Positions 48,141 to 58,456 of a stretch of 64,000 bases of DNA are shown in pieces (within the stretch, counting starts at the first letter, position 1; each line of letters opens with the position of its first letter). The notes beneath the pieces are model-generated. The model saw only the letters and a program-made list of their open reading frames with translations. It searched no databases and was not told the DNA's origin. Origin of the DNA: Cinnamomum chago. Taxonomy: Eukaryota; Streptophyta; Magnoliopsida; Laurales; Lauraceae. Location of the stretch: positions 1,319,501-1,383,500 of the forward strand of contig CP142453.1 in the NCBI GenBank assembly GCA_038049695.1, read 5' to 3'. Position numbers and translations under genes: made by a program.

Positions 48141-49544
48141 ATGGCGACAATAGTACACACAGTCAAGGTGATCGACCAATCTCGAGTTGCTCCGCCATTG
48201 GGCTCGGTTGCTGAAACCTCTCTTCCTCTTACCTTCTTTGATGTACCCTGGCTCGGAGTACATACTGTTCGACGGATCTTTTTCTTCGAGTTATCCGACT
48301 CGAAGACTCACCTTCAAAGCCTCAAACAATCGCTTTCCATTGCCCTCCAACACTTCTACCCACTCGCAGGTGCTCTTAGGCTATCTCCTCAAACCGGGGA
48401 GCATGAGATCCATTACACTGATGGTGACTCAGTCCTACTCACCATCGCCGAGTCTGACTTAGACTTCCATGAACTCATTGCGGACCACCCAAGAGACACG
48501 TCCGAGTTCCATCCTCTTGTGGTTGAGTTGCCTGCAACAGACCTGATCTCGTTGCAATTCACCCTTTTTCCCAACTCAGGCTTCTCCATTGGGCTGACCG
48601 TCCACCATGTGGTGGCAGATGGAAGCAGCACCATGCAATTCATGAAACACTGGGCCTCCATTTGTAGACTTGGGCATGAATTATCTTTGATGAACTCGCT
48701 GCTCCCGCTCTATGACCGTACCTTGATTCCAGATCCGAAGGGGCTGAAGCGGATCATCTTGGACCATATCATGATGTCCATGGGAAAAGTGGACCAAAAG
48801 CCTGGGAGCGTTCGAGCCGAATCCCAGCAACAAAGGCACATGGTCCGAGCCACTTTTGTGCTGACTCGAGCCAACATTGAGGAGCTGAGGCAGCGGGTCA
48901 CTATGGCCCGAGCAGCACACATGGAGATGGAGGAGAGTGGTGAAAAGAAGCTGATCCACGTCAGCTCGTTCGTGCTTTTGTGTGCTTATGTGTGGGTTTG
49001 CCTGACCAAAGCCCGAGCAGTGGAAGGGGACCAGACGGTCCATTTCGGTTTTGCTGTGGACTGCCGCGGTCGCATGAGAATGGGCCTACTTGTACCCCTC
49101 ACATATTTTGGTAATTACATTACAATGTGTATCGTGAGTGCAGAGGGAAGCGATATCGCAATGGGAGATGATGATGATGATGATAGGGGGTTTGTGGCCG
49201 CATGCAAGGGGATCGGTAGAGCGATTCAACGGTTGGATGGGAATGATGATGATGGGGTGTTGGGTGGGTCGGATAGATGGTTTAGGAGGCTCTTGTCTAT
49301 ATTGGCAGCGGGAGAGCCACTTATTACAGTGGCTGGGTCACCGAGACTTCGGGTCTATGATATGGATTTCGGGTTTGGAAGGCCTCACAAGGTGGAGGTG
49401 ATTTCGATAGAAGAAACGGGTGCTATATCACTTGCAGAGAGTAGAGATGATGGGGGTCGAGGGATTGAGGTGGGTCTGGCTCTACCCAAACATGAAATGG
49501 AACAATTCACTTACTATTTTGAGAAGGGCCTAAAAAACCATTAG
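48141..49544 (+). CDS. BAHD acyltransferase, malonyltransferase-like clade
   Basis: A single exon of 467 residues; the ATG at 48141 gives MATIVHTVKVIDQSRVAPP, a normal BAHD start, and the in-frame codons before it read like leader. The catalytic motif HXXXD is HVVAD (residues 156-160) and the structural DFGWG is DFGFG (409-413). YFGN at 322-325 places it near the anthocyanin/phenolic-glucoside malonyltransferase clade, though that clade usually reads YFGNC and here it is YFGNY. Such cytosolic enzymes move an acyl group from acyl-CoA to a glycosylated phenolic. An Asp run (MGDDDDDDRGF) comes from a GAT repeat at 49167-49185. Length is normal and the frame intact. Substrate cannot be told from sequence. 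Confidence 0.92.
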   Translation: MATIVHTVKVIDQSRVAPPLGSVAETSLPLTFFDVPWLGVHTVRRIFFFELSDSKTHLQSLKQSLSIALQHFYPLAGALRLSPQTGEHEIHYTDGDSVLLTIAESDLDFHELIADHPRDTSEFHPLVVELPATDLISLQFTLFPNSGFSIGLTVHHVVADGSSTMQFMKHWASICRLGHELSLMNSLLPLYDRTLIPDPKGLKRIILDHIMMSMGKVDQKPGSVRAESQQQRHMVRATFVLTRANIEELRQRVTMARAAHMEMEESGEKKLIHVSSFVLLCAYVWVCLTKARAVEGDQTVHFGFAVDCRGRMRMGLLVPLTYFGNYITMCIVSAEGSDIAMGDDDDDDRGFVAACKGIGRAIQRLDGNDDDGVLGGSDRWFRRLLSILAAGEPLITVAGSPRLRVYDMDFGFGRPHKVEVISIEETGAISLAESRDDGGRGIEVGLALPKHEMEQFTYYFEKGLKNH

Positions 49545-49572
49545 GGCTGGCCTGTTCTATAATTGTACCCCT

Positions 49573-50080
49573 TTTGTGATAATGTGTGAAAGCAGCACTA
49601 TCCCTTTTTGCCTTTTTTTTCTTTTTTTTTTTCCCCAATGGAAATAGTTGAGATGCTTTTTGGGACTTTACCATCACACCCCATTGTTTATAATAGCCCT
49701 TATTATTTGGGATTGAAAGCTCCCACTTTTGTAAGAGGAAAACTGAATTGCAGTGTTATTTGGAATTTGTCTTCCCGTTACTTGCTGTGATATCTTTTTA
49801 GCTGATTCCATATAAACGAGACAAGACTAAAATGATGATGATTTGAAAGCCTTGTAGATATCTTTGGTTACAATTGGCTGACATTTCTAAATCTTAGAGT
49901 TCTTCGAGTCTTTGTTATGAGAGTCATCAGATGAAATGCTGCCAAGTTAATGCAGTGATTGAACATTTGAATAGGGTAGCATTGCACACCATATCTAGTT
50001 GGATTTAAGCTGATCGCAAGTTTTGTTTTGGATTTCAAACTTGGATTTAAACCAATTATTGGTTGTTATATGTGACAGGC
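49573..50080. repeat. Duplicated segment, copy B (3' flank of BAHD gene)
   Basis: Matches copy A at 43060-44095 in order, without the ~450-bp extra block. The two copies lie about 6 kb apart in the same orientation. Confidence 0.75.
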
Positions 50081-51039
50081 TACGTTTGTTGGACCGCCAA
50101 TATAGTGAGGTGGCTGGTCCCATTGTAGAATGAGGCAAGATGTGAGGTTAAAGTTTTGCCGGGCCTGTTCGGTAAAATTATTAAAACTAGTAAAGTAAAA
50201 TGAAGAAGAGAGAAGAAAAGAGGAGGGATTAAATAAATGATTACTAAATTTGATAAAGCCGCTCATCTTTTTACAAAAAAAAAGAGAAGCTACTCTCTCA
50301 GGCTGTTAAGTGACAAAAGGTTATTTATTTATTTGTTTTCTCAAAAAAAAATCAAAAGGCTACATTTTCACATTAAAAAATGATAACTTAGCACTTTTTA
50401 ATTTAATCCTTCTCTTTTTTTTTATAGTTTCTCTTGATTTAATTCTTTACTTCACTTATAAAATAATTTTAATGTCTTGAACTTTAGTGTGCTCGTGATT
50501 AATGAAACTTATTCCACATATTTTCTGAACTTTCAAAATTAGTTGATTTGTATGAAATTGTTGAATGCGAGCATTCCCATCTTTCATCCTCAAGGTAATA
50601 CGACAAAACCTGAGCACGTTTCAATCATCTTTCTCCAGTTTGATGTTGACGTCTTCTAACTCTTAAAACATTTTTAGATAAAAAAAGAAGAAGCAGAAAA
50701 CTCTCAACCTTTATAGATCTACATACGCTTTCTTACTTTGCACAATTTCCTAAATTTATCAGTTGAATATTTTATGATGGAATAATTTTCTATAAAGTTG
50801 ACAAGCTTCCCATCATAAAATATTTCATAAAGTAATCGTACTTTTCTGATGGGAGGCTTGTCAAAATTTTTAATTCTTTTATTAAATGTTTTTTTACTTT
50901 ATATTTTTTTATTATTATGGTCCGATTAAATTTTTGTACTTTATATATTTTTATTTTTTTGTTTAAATATTTGTTTAAATATTTTTTTTGTGTACTTTAT
51001 ATTTTTTGATTTTTTTTGTGTACTTCATTGATTCAATGA
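50081..51039. other. Intergenic with an inverted repeat
   Basis: AT-rich; no gene recognised. TTGACAAGCTTCCCATCA near 50799 and its inverted diverged copy near 50850, together with ATTTTATGATGG/CCATCATAAAAT, form an imperfect hairpin. Confidence 0.5.
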
Positions 51040-51385
51040 AATAATAGGGCATCCCATATCCTATATAGGCCTCCCATGCCCTATGTAGGTAACTCATTAT
51101 ATCCTACATAGGCATCGAATATGATTTTTTTTTTCTGTACTTTATATTTTTTAATTGTAAGGAGAAGAGATAAGGCCTCCCATGCCCTATGTAGGCAACT
51201 CACACCCTACATAGGCCTCCCATACCCTACATAGGCCTATCATACCCTACATAGGCATCCCATACCCTACATAGGTCTCCCATGCCCTATATAGGCAACC
51301 CATGCCCTACATAGGCCTCTCATACCCTATGTAGGCAACCCATGCCCTATGTAGGCATTCCATGCTCTATATAAACATCACATGG
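51040..51385. repeat. 20-bp minisatellite (CCTACATAGG units)
   Basis: About fifteen 20-bp units such as CATACCCTACATAGGCCTCC, interrupted by about 55 bp near 51117-51173. Units carry either CCTACATAGG or CCTATGTAGG, which are reverse complements of each other. Confidence 0.88.
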
Positions 51386-51864
51386 GATGTTCTCCTCTTC
51401 TCATGGAAAGCAACTCTCTAGCCTCTCTTCACTCCATCCTTTCCATTCTCCTTCTCCTCATTATGTTCCTCAAGGAGGTTTCGTTCTAAAGCCACACTAC
51501 TCTCTTGGGATTTCTCATCTAGAAGAGGTTTTCCCATCCTAACATGTATTTCTCTATCATTTTTATTTTCCATCTTATGTAAATGAATCTACATGTTAGT
51601 TAAAGTTATTTTTTTTAATATTTTTCTTCTTATGGTTTATGCTTGATGGTTTATTTATGTTGCTTATGTTTATGTTTGGATTGACAACCCAAGTTTATGA
51701 TGGCATTAACCTTTTTTGTAGTAGCCTATATTGATCACATACTCTATAAATACTACTTCTTCAGACGAGATTTTCGCAAAAATTATTTTTTCTCTTCTAA
51801 ACTTCTCTAATCTACATTTCTGGTTTTCTCAGTTCTCTTATCCCTCCGGATACTATTCGGTATT
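51386..51864. other. Upstream region of the MULE gene, nothing recognised
   Basis: AT/CT-rich, with no coding frame recognised. It may be the leader of the MULE transcript. Confidence 0.4.
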
Positions 51865-54818
51865 ATGGACGAACGTATTAAGTTATGGGGCAAAGATTTA
51901 CGCTTGTCAAGTTATTCGACTGAGGTAAATTTTTGTTTAATATAATACTAACTAATTGTTGACTAAATACGCACTAATAATGCTAGTTAATATGAAACAT
52001 GTTGATCAATGCGAAGTGATTGCAGTAGCATTAGAAAATATTCAAGTTCAAACTGATTATATGGAGCAGTTTACAACTAATATGGTATAATTAAAATTTT
52101 TATTTCTTAGTCATTTAAATATGAATAAATACTAATTACTTTTTTCATTCTTAGGTATTTAAATGTCGCGAAGAATTAATTCAATGGGCATGAGCAGTTG
52201 GGCGTGCAGTTGGATTTGTTTTGACGATTGCAAGTTCGAATCAAGGTGAATTTGGTCAGAAGCCTTACTTGCTTATACAATGTGAGCGAAGTGGACATTA
52301 CCGGTCGATAAAGATTTCGTTGAAGAAGACTGGTACTAGAAAATGCAATTGTCCATTACTTTTGAAAGGCATTAAATTGGAAGTCGGGAATGATTGGGTA
52401 TCAATGGTCGTTTGCGGGATCCATAATCACCCTGCTGCGTATTACATGGAAGGTCATTCGTACGCTGACAGATTATCAGAGGATGAAACATGCATTATGA
52501 TTGATTTGTCCAAAAACTTAGTGAAGCCACGTGACATACTACCCTCATTGAAGGCGAGAGATCCACTCAATATGTCAACCATTAAAACCATTTACAATGC
52601 TTGTCAAAAACATCGAGTGGCAGAAACTACAGGGAGGTCTCAGATGCAACAATTAATATTTAATCTCAGTAAGCATGATTACATTTCATGGCATAGAAGT
52701 CATGGTGAGTCAAACGAGCTTCAAGATTTATTTTTTGCTCATCCTTGTTCACTTGATTTGTTACGTGCTTTTCCTCACATACTTCTTATGGACACAACAT
52801 ACAAGACTAACAGGTTCAACATGCCACTTTTTGAAATAGTCGGTGTTACATCAACAGAGTTGACTTTTTCTATTTTTCTATTGCATTTGTATTCATTCAG
52901 TTCGAGAAAGAGGAAAATTTTGCATGGGCATTAAGCTGTTTGCGTTCTACTATGGACGGGTGTTCATTACCACGAGTGATGTTGACTGACAGAGATTTAG
53001 CATTAATGAATGTTGTGGATCGCGTTTTCCCCGAGTCAACCGCTTTGCTGTGCAAATGGCATATTGGGAGGAATGTATTAACAAATTGTAAGAAGCTATT
53101 CGAAGAAAAGCATGCATGGGAGAGTTTCTACTCAAAGTGGTTTTATTTAGTGGACTTTGACACCACCGAAGAGTATTCCAAGAAGTTGCTGACTATTGAG
53201 CAATCATTTCGCAAATATCCTAAAACACTCAATTACATCAAAACGATATGGCTGAATAAATATAAGGAGAAATTTGTGCAAGCCTGGACCAACAGATCAA
53301 TGCATTGCGGTAATAGGATGACGAATCGAGTTGAAAGTCAACATGCAAGGTTGAAAAGGCATTTATGTAATTCAATGGGCAATTTTGAGTCCGTATGGTC
53401 ACATGTTCATAATCTATTGGAGGCACAATTCACATCCATTAAAGCATCGTTGGAACGAAGTGTCAATCTTGTGCGCCATGATTTCAGGCACTCATTGTAC
53501 AACAAACTTAGAGGTTTTGCTTCTTGTGCTGCAATGTATCACATTTTAGAAGAAACAAAACGTTCTCATATTGTTAGAGATGATCTTGAAACTTGTGGTT
53601 GTCAAATCCGATTAAGTCACGGTTTACCATGTGCACATAAAATCTATACATATATCTCGGAGGGTCGTCCAATTCCACTATCTTCTATTGATTTGTTCTG
53701 GAGGAAGCTGGACTTCATGCCTACCACTAGAGTAGAGAATGATGATTTAAGCTGCAATGTTGAGTTAGAATTGTTCGCCGACCAATTCAAAAAAAAGCCT
53801 CAGTTAGGTAAACTTTGGTGGTTGCAAAAATTACGTGAAATTATTAATCCTTCAACCACTTTACTTGCAGAGCCAGAGGTGAAGAAGCATACTCGTGGAC
53901 GACCTATTTCAAAGAAAAAAGATATTACATCGACTCGAAGAGATCCATCAGGATTTGAATATGCTGAGGCAAATCATTCATTTTTTGTACCGGGCAGGCA
54001 TAGTTTTGCATCATCTTATGTTCCCCCAGCGCCACAACCTCGAAGATTTTCTACTGATATGCAGCTGGAGTTTGGTCAACATAAGAGCAGTGACCAATTT
54101 CCTACTATTGTGCATCCTAACTTTGACTAGCATAGTTACGTGGACCAGTTGCATACGGATTTGCATCCAGAGTTTGGCTCATGTAGTTATGTTGACCAAT
54201 TTCTTGTTGAATTGTACCTGGGTTTTTGGCTCGCATAGTTACGTTGACCAATTTTCTACTGATTTCTATTCAGAGTATGGATCACATAGTTACGTCCACC
54301 AGTTTCCACCTCATTTGCATCCGTATAATACATCTGTGACCGATGTCATTGCTGATGGGAATTGTGGGTTTCGTAGAGTCGCTATGGCTTTACGTATGGA
54401 TGAAGGTCAAAATGCATGGGATATTATAAGGTATGGTATGCTAACTGAGCTGAACAACAATGTTGATGAGTATGCATCCTTGTATGGAAGTTACAAAAGG
54501 CTATCGCACATAAGAGAAGCGCTGCCATTTTTTGAGACAGATAAGCCTGCACCATTGCTTCATTGGATGAATATGCCGGACATGAGTCACTTGATTGCGT
54601 CATGGTATAATGTGGTTTTCATTTTGATTAGTGAATCACAGAGCATGACATTTCTTCCTCTACGGTCTGTACCACTACCACCACACGAACAACATGTAAT
54701 TTGCATTGGACATGTCAATCAGAACCACTTTGTGGAGGTGTCCTTGGTTCCCAATCCTCCAATGCCCCCTATCATGATCCAATGGGGTGCGTACAAACAC
54801 CAATGTGCAGCACAATGA
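51865..54818 (+). pseudogene. MULE transposase fused to OTU-type cysteine protease domain, decayed
   Basis: The main coding part runs from about 52155 (VFKCREELIQW) to 54818; a small upstream exon (ATG 51865-51924) and one at about 51991-52086 are inferred. A FAR1-type DNA-binding region is followed by the MULE DDE transposase with D at 52791 (DTTYKTN), D at 52988 (TDRD) and E at 53333 (ESQHARLK), then a SWIM zinc finger CxCx(n)CxH (about 53593-53640). A repeated Tyr/Asp/Gln-rich linker leads into an OTU domain with DGNC (Cys codon 54363) and NHFVEV (His codon 54726). Disruptions: TGA at 52191, an exact 8-bp duplication at 52865-52880, TAG at 54128 and an extra T near 54221. The transposase would move the element; the protease role is unknown. 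TIRs were not found. Confidence 0.8.
54066..54330 (+). repeat. ~57-bp tandem repeat encoding the transposase-OTU linker
   Basis: Five diverged units each encode a version of FGSHSYVDQFxTDLHPE. The first ends at 54127 before a TAG, and the frame moves by one base between the third and fourth units. Confidence 0.8.
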
Positions 54819-55211
54819 GCTTTAATTTATGAACAAAACTTTGAAGACTACAAGCGGATATGGAATCCATCTACTGTAACCCAACTTACTGTACATTTGG
54901 ATTTTGATTAGTATTGTTTGAAGACTATTTTGTTGTTGATTCTAATTAATATTGTTCGAATTCAATCTATGTTTTTCTGTTCTCTGTTTTTTTTTTTTTT
55001 TTTACTTAGTTGACTGTGTTTAATTTAGTAATTCTTCCTTTTTTGTTATAATTTATTGTTATCTTAACATTAGCTATTTAATAATTTTTTAAATCTTTCT
55101 TAATCAAAAGATAACCACAAATTATAAGATATAATCCTAAACCAAGTAATAATAATAAAACAAAAAAATAAAAAAATACGACTTAGAGAAAGTATCTTTT
55201 TTATTTTTTTT
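54819..55211. other. Downstream flank of the MULE gene
   Basis: T/A-rich, with long T runs. No coding frame or terminal inverted repeat recognised. Confidence 0.4.
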
Positions 55212-55345
55212 TCAAATAAAGAAACCAAACCAAACCAAACCAAATCAAGCATTTTTCCACTAGGTGGGGTCGGCTATATGGATTTGATGACGCCAATCAA
55301 ATCTGTTTAGGGCCATGTCCTCCGTTAGATCCATGTAGGCAAGGT
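55212..55345 (+). mobile_element. SINE-like fragment
   Basis: CCACTAGGTGGGGTCGGCTA and the next ~90 bp match 37095-37190 closely, including GCATGTCCTCCGTTAGATCC (GCC here). The tRNA-like head is absent. An (AAACC)n run precedes it. Confidence 0.5.
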
Positions 55346-56204
55346 CCTAAATATGACCTTCGAACAATATTAATTAGAATGGATGGTCCAATATTAATTG
55401 CATGAATCTTTATGGGGGACTTATCAAAAATTAAATCTTACGTACAAATCTTGGATATAATAAGCATATCCCTGTCTCATCATTTTAATTTCAGCCCTTC
55501 GTACTAAGCACTCAGCTGGGCCCCACAGTCATCACAGTTCACACAAAGCAGTCAGGTAGGCCTCTTGAAAAAAAGCAAAAGTGGGTCATCTGTTACACAT
55601 ATCCATAATAAATGTAATTGCCTGGTGGACCACACAAGATAAACAATCAGTCCACTTCAGCGGTTAGATGATTGTGTCAAGTTTGATATAATCACATCAA
55701 GCACTTGAAAGCTTGAAAGAGGCGTGCGATTGTGTGGGCTGTGATCGTCAGGGAAGTAAAAGAGATGTAATGATTATGGGGTGGATCATGCTACACAGTA
55801 AATTGATTGATAGGATTTCATGAATTGATTGATAGCATGACAAGACTCATGATTCCATGAATGATACTATAAAGTCAAATAAAATTTTTTGAACTGGCAA
55901 ACATGAAAAACTGTGTATCTGCATAAAGTAGAATTCCATCTGTGTTTAGAATTAGTCCTCCCTCAATATAAACAGTTATCATAGCACAGTCGTTGTTAGA
56001 CTCATCTGGATGCCATGTTGTTGTCGCCCAGATTCTGTGGTTGTGGTTTAGGTTTGAGCTTTTTTGGATAGTGCTCCAACTGGTAAGATGTCCACTTCAT
56101 GATCGTGTCTTTGTCCGCTTCTCCAAGTCTTTCTAGCATTCTTGAAGAAGGATTATTGATTCTAGTAATAGAATTGATCATTCAAGAAGAAAAACAATAT
56201 GACA
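55346..56204. other. Intergenic, no gene seen
   Basis: No coding frame or repeat recognised. Confidence 0.45.
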
Positions 56205-56400
56205 TTGATTCTAGGGGTTTTATAATAAAAACCACTTTAGGTGACAATTACACCAAATTGGGAACTTTAATCACTACAAAAAATCTAGGCTGTTGTGACG
56301 AAATTTGATGACGAATTTTTTTTTTTGTCTTAAAAGAACACCCAAAGAGGACGAAATATAAATTTTATCGTTTGTTTTCATTTGTTTCAAAAGTATAGGA

Positions 56401-57075
56401 GACGAAAACAAAATTTCGTCTGTAAAAATAAGGCGCCAACTTCATTTGTGTTGGCACCAATTATTTTAGCTCATTGGATACGAACATTTTTGTCACAAAG
56501 TATATATATATATTTTTTGCGACGAACGTAATTCGTCACCAATAAGGATAAGTTATGGAAGGCGAACATATTTCGTCACCAAAATAAAGCGCCAATTTCA
56601 TTTGCTTTGACGCGAATTATTTTAGCTCATTAGAGTAGAACATTTTTGTCACAAAATATAATTTGTTTTTGCGACGAACGTAATTCGTCACCAATAAGGA
56701 TAAGTTATGGAAGACGAAAATATTTGGTCACCAAAATAAGTTGTTAATTTCATTTGTGTTGGCGTGAATTATTTTAGCTCATTGGAGACGAACATTTTTG
56801 TCACAAAATATAATTTGTTTTTACGACGAACGTAATTCGTCACCAATAATGATAAGTTATGGAAGATAAACATATTTCGTCACCATAATAAGGCGCCAAT
56901 TTCATTTGCTTTGGCGCGAATTATTTTAGCTCATTGGAGACGAACATTTTTATCACAAAATATAGTTTATTTTTGCGACGAACGTAATTCGTCACTAATA
57001 AGGATAAGTTATGGAAGACGAAAATATTTCGGCCAACAAAATAAGGTGCCAATTTCATTTGCGATGGCGCCAATT
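56401..57075. repeat. 152-bp tandem array in the CACTA left arm
   Basis: GACGAACGTAATTCGTCACC recurs with starts 152 bp apart (about 56519, 56671, 56823, 56975), followed in each by GATAAGTTATGGAA, AATTTCATTTG and TTATTTTAGCTCATT. A partial unit precedes the first. Confidence 0.92.
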
Positions 57076-57119
57076 TCATTCGCACTTGAGCCTATTCATT
57101 TTTTACAAGTATTGCTTTG

Positions 57120-57590
57120 GAAAAGCCTTTAAAATGACTAAAATGGGCCCCCCCAAGCCCTAATGTCCATCCCCCCCCCCCCCCCCAATTCAACACCCCT
57201 TTTCCAAAACCCATTCCCCACTTTGTCCCTCCATCTATCCCGGTCTCTCTTTCCAAAACCCTTTTCCCCCTTTTCCAAAACCCTTTTCCAGAAGAGGAAA
57301 TAAGAACCCTTTTCCCCATTTTCCAAAATCCTTTTCCAACATCTCCCACCCATCGTCTCAGGCAGCAGCCCCATGGCCCATTGGCCCCCATCAATCATCA
57401 TCACCCTCCATCAACACACGCAGTGCAGACCCATCCCTGATCAGTGATCCCTCTCATCTCTACTTCTCTCAGTCTCTCTCGCCTAGAACTCCGAGACGCA
57501 GCCACCATCACCAATCACCATCATCTGCGCCCATCATCCTCCATCCAGGAGTCCGCCACCGCTAGGTACACCTACCTCTCTCAGTCTCTG
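57120..57590 (+). other. CT-rich internal region of CACTA, possible captured gene leader
   Basis: A C15-type homopolymer at 57170-57186 and CCCTTTTCCAAAACCC repeats are followed by a CT-rich stretch with CATCATC runs that resembles a gene 5' leader. A captured host fragment is possible, but no protein could be read. Confidence 0.3.
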
Positions 57591-57594
57591 CTAC

Positions 57595-57905
57595 CGTGAG
57601 AACTTGGTCCGAGAGGCACCCTTAACCACGGGGCATAGCGTGTCAACCACGGGCTTCAAACGGTGAGTCTCCGTTAGCTCGCAGCGGAAATATCCAAGTC
57701 CTAACCTTAGGCTTATAAGTCAAAGCCCGTATTAACTTAGCATGAGGCTTTTTAAAACCGTGGTGCCTCGGAAATCGTAAGAACTCCGAAGTTAAGCGTG
57801 CTCGGGCGGGAGCAGTACTAGGATGGGTGACCTCTTAGGAAGTCCTCGCGGGTGCACGTGGGCCAAAGCAGACAATTTCATGCTGAGTTGGACGGGGCTG
57901 TGACA
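57595..57905 (+). repeat. Cassandra LTR 1 (311 bp)
   Basis: Starts CGTGAGAACTTGG (the canonical TG is mutated to CG) and ends GGGGCTGTGACA. Carries the most complete 5S-like segment. Confidence 0.85.
57765..57860 (+). promoter_or_regulatory. 5S-rRNA-derived pol III promoter in LTR 1
   Basis: AACTCCGAAGTTAAGCGTGC (box A region), GGATGG (intermediate element) and GGTGACCTC...GAAGTCCTCG (box C) match plant 5S rRNA in order and spacing. The 5' third of 5S is absent, so this is not a 5S gene. Confidence 0.85.
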
Positions 57906-57950
57906 GTTGGTATCAGAGCCGATGACAACTCTATTTCTAGTGGGGGAGAA

Positions 57951-58194
57951 TGTGAGATCTTGGTCTGGACGGTACCCTTAACCACAGGGCGTAGCATGTC
58001 AACCACGAGCTTCAAACGGTGAGTCTCCGTTAGCCCGCATCGGAAATATCCAAGTCCTGACTTTGGGGTTATAAGTCAAACCCCGTATTAACTTAGCATG
58101 AGGCTTTTTAAAACCGTGCGGCCCCAAAAATTGTAAAAACTCCGAAGTTAAGCGTGCTCGGGCTGGAATAGTACTAGGATGCGGGGCTGTGACA
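57951..58194 (+). repeat. Cassandra LTR 2 (244 bp, box C deleted)
   Basis: Starts TGTGAGATCTTGG and ends GGGGCTGTGACA. About 67 bp after the GGATG of the 5S-like part are missing, removing box C. Confidence 0.85.
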
Positions 58195-58239
58195 ATTGGC
58201 ATCAGAGCCGAGGACGACTCTATTTCTAGTGGGGGAGAA

Positions 58240-58456
58240 TGCTTCAAACAATGAGTTTCCGTTAGCCCGCATCGGAAATATCCAAGTCCTGACCTTGGGC
58301 TTATAAGTCAAACCTTGTATTAATTTAGCATGAGGCCTTTTATAACCGTGCGGTTCCGGAAATCGTAAGAACTCTGAAGTTAAGCGTGCTCGGGCGGGAG
58401 CAGTATTAGGATGGGTGACCTCCTGGGAAGTCCTTAAGTTGGGCGGGGCTGTGATA
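58240..58456 (+). repeat. Cassandra LTR 3 (5' truncated)
   Basis: Lacks the first ~60 bp and joins the internal domain at TTCAAACAATGAG. Boxes A, IE and C of the 5S-like part are intact (box C at about 58409-58434). Ends GGGGCTGTGATA. Confidence 0.82.

Larger units (their letters stand above)
57595..58456 (+). mobile_element. Cassandra TRIM array: three LTRs, two internal domains
   Basis: The structure is LTR (57595-57905), internal (57906-57950), LTR (57951-58194), internal (58195-58239), LTR (58240-58456). Each internal domain is about 45 bp, with the Met primer site TGGTATCAGAGCC (57908-57920; TGGCATCAGAGCC at 58197-58209) and the polypurine tract AGTGGGGGAGAA. The LTRs carry 5S-rRNA-derived sequence, which defines Cassandra. 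No coding capacity. No target duplication was seen at the outer ends. Confidence 0.9.

Noticed and set aside
48413..49043. Minus-strand frames over the BAHD gene
   Set aside because: Shadow frames opposite an intact conserved gene.
50151..50460. Tourist MITE starting GGGCCTGTTCGG
   Set aside because: The left end looks plausible, but no matching inverted right end or TTA duplication was found.
51040..51385. CRISPR-like array of 20-bp units
   Set aside because: Units are directly adjacent without spacers and vary; it is a plant minisatellite.
56099..56308. 69-codon plus-strand frame
   Set aside because: It crosses the target duplication and the ends of the MULE and CACTA elements; no motif.
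57765..57860. 5S rRNA gene
   Set aside because: Only the promoter-bearing part of 5S is present, it lies inside a TG...CA LTR next to a Met primer site, and sister copies recur in the same LTR context; it is Cassandra sequence.
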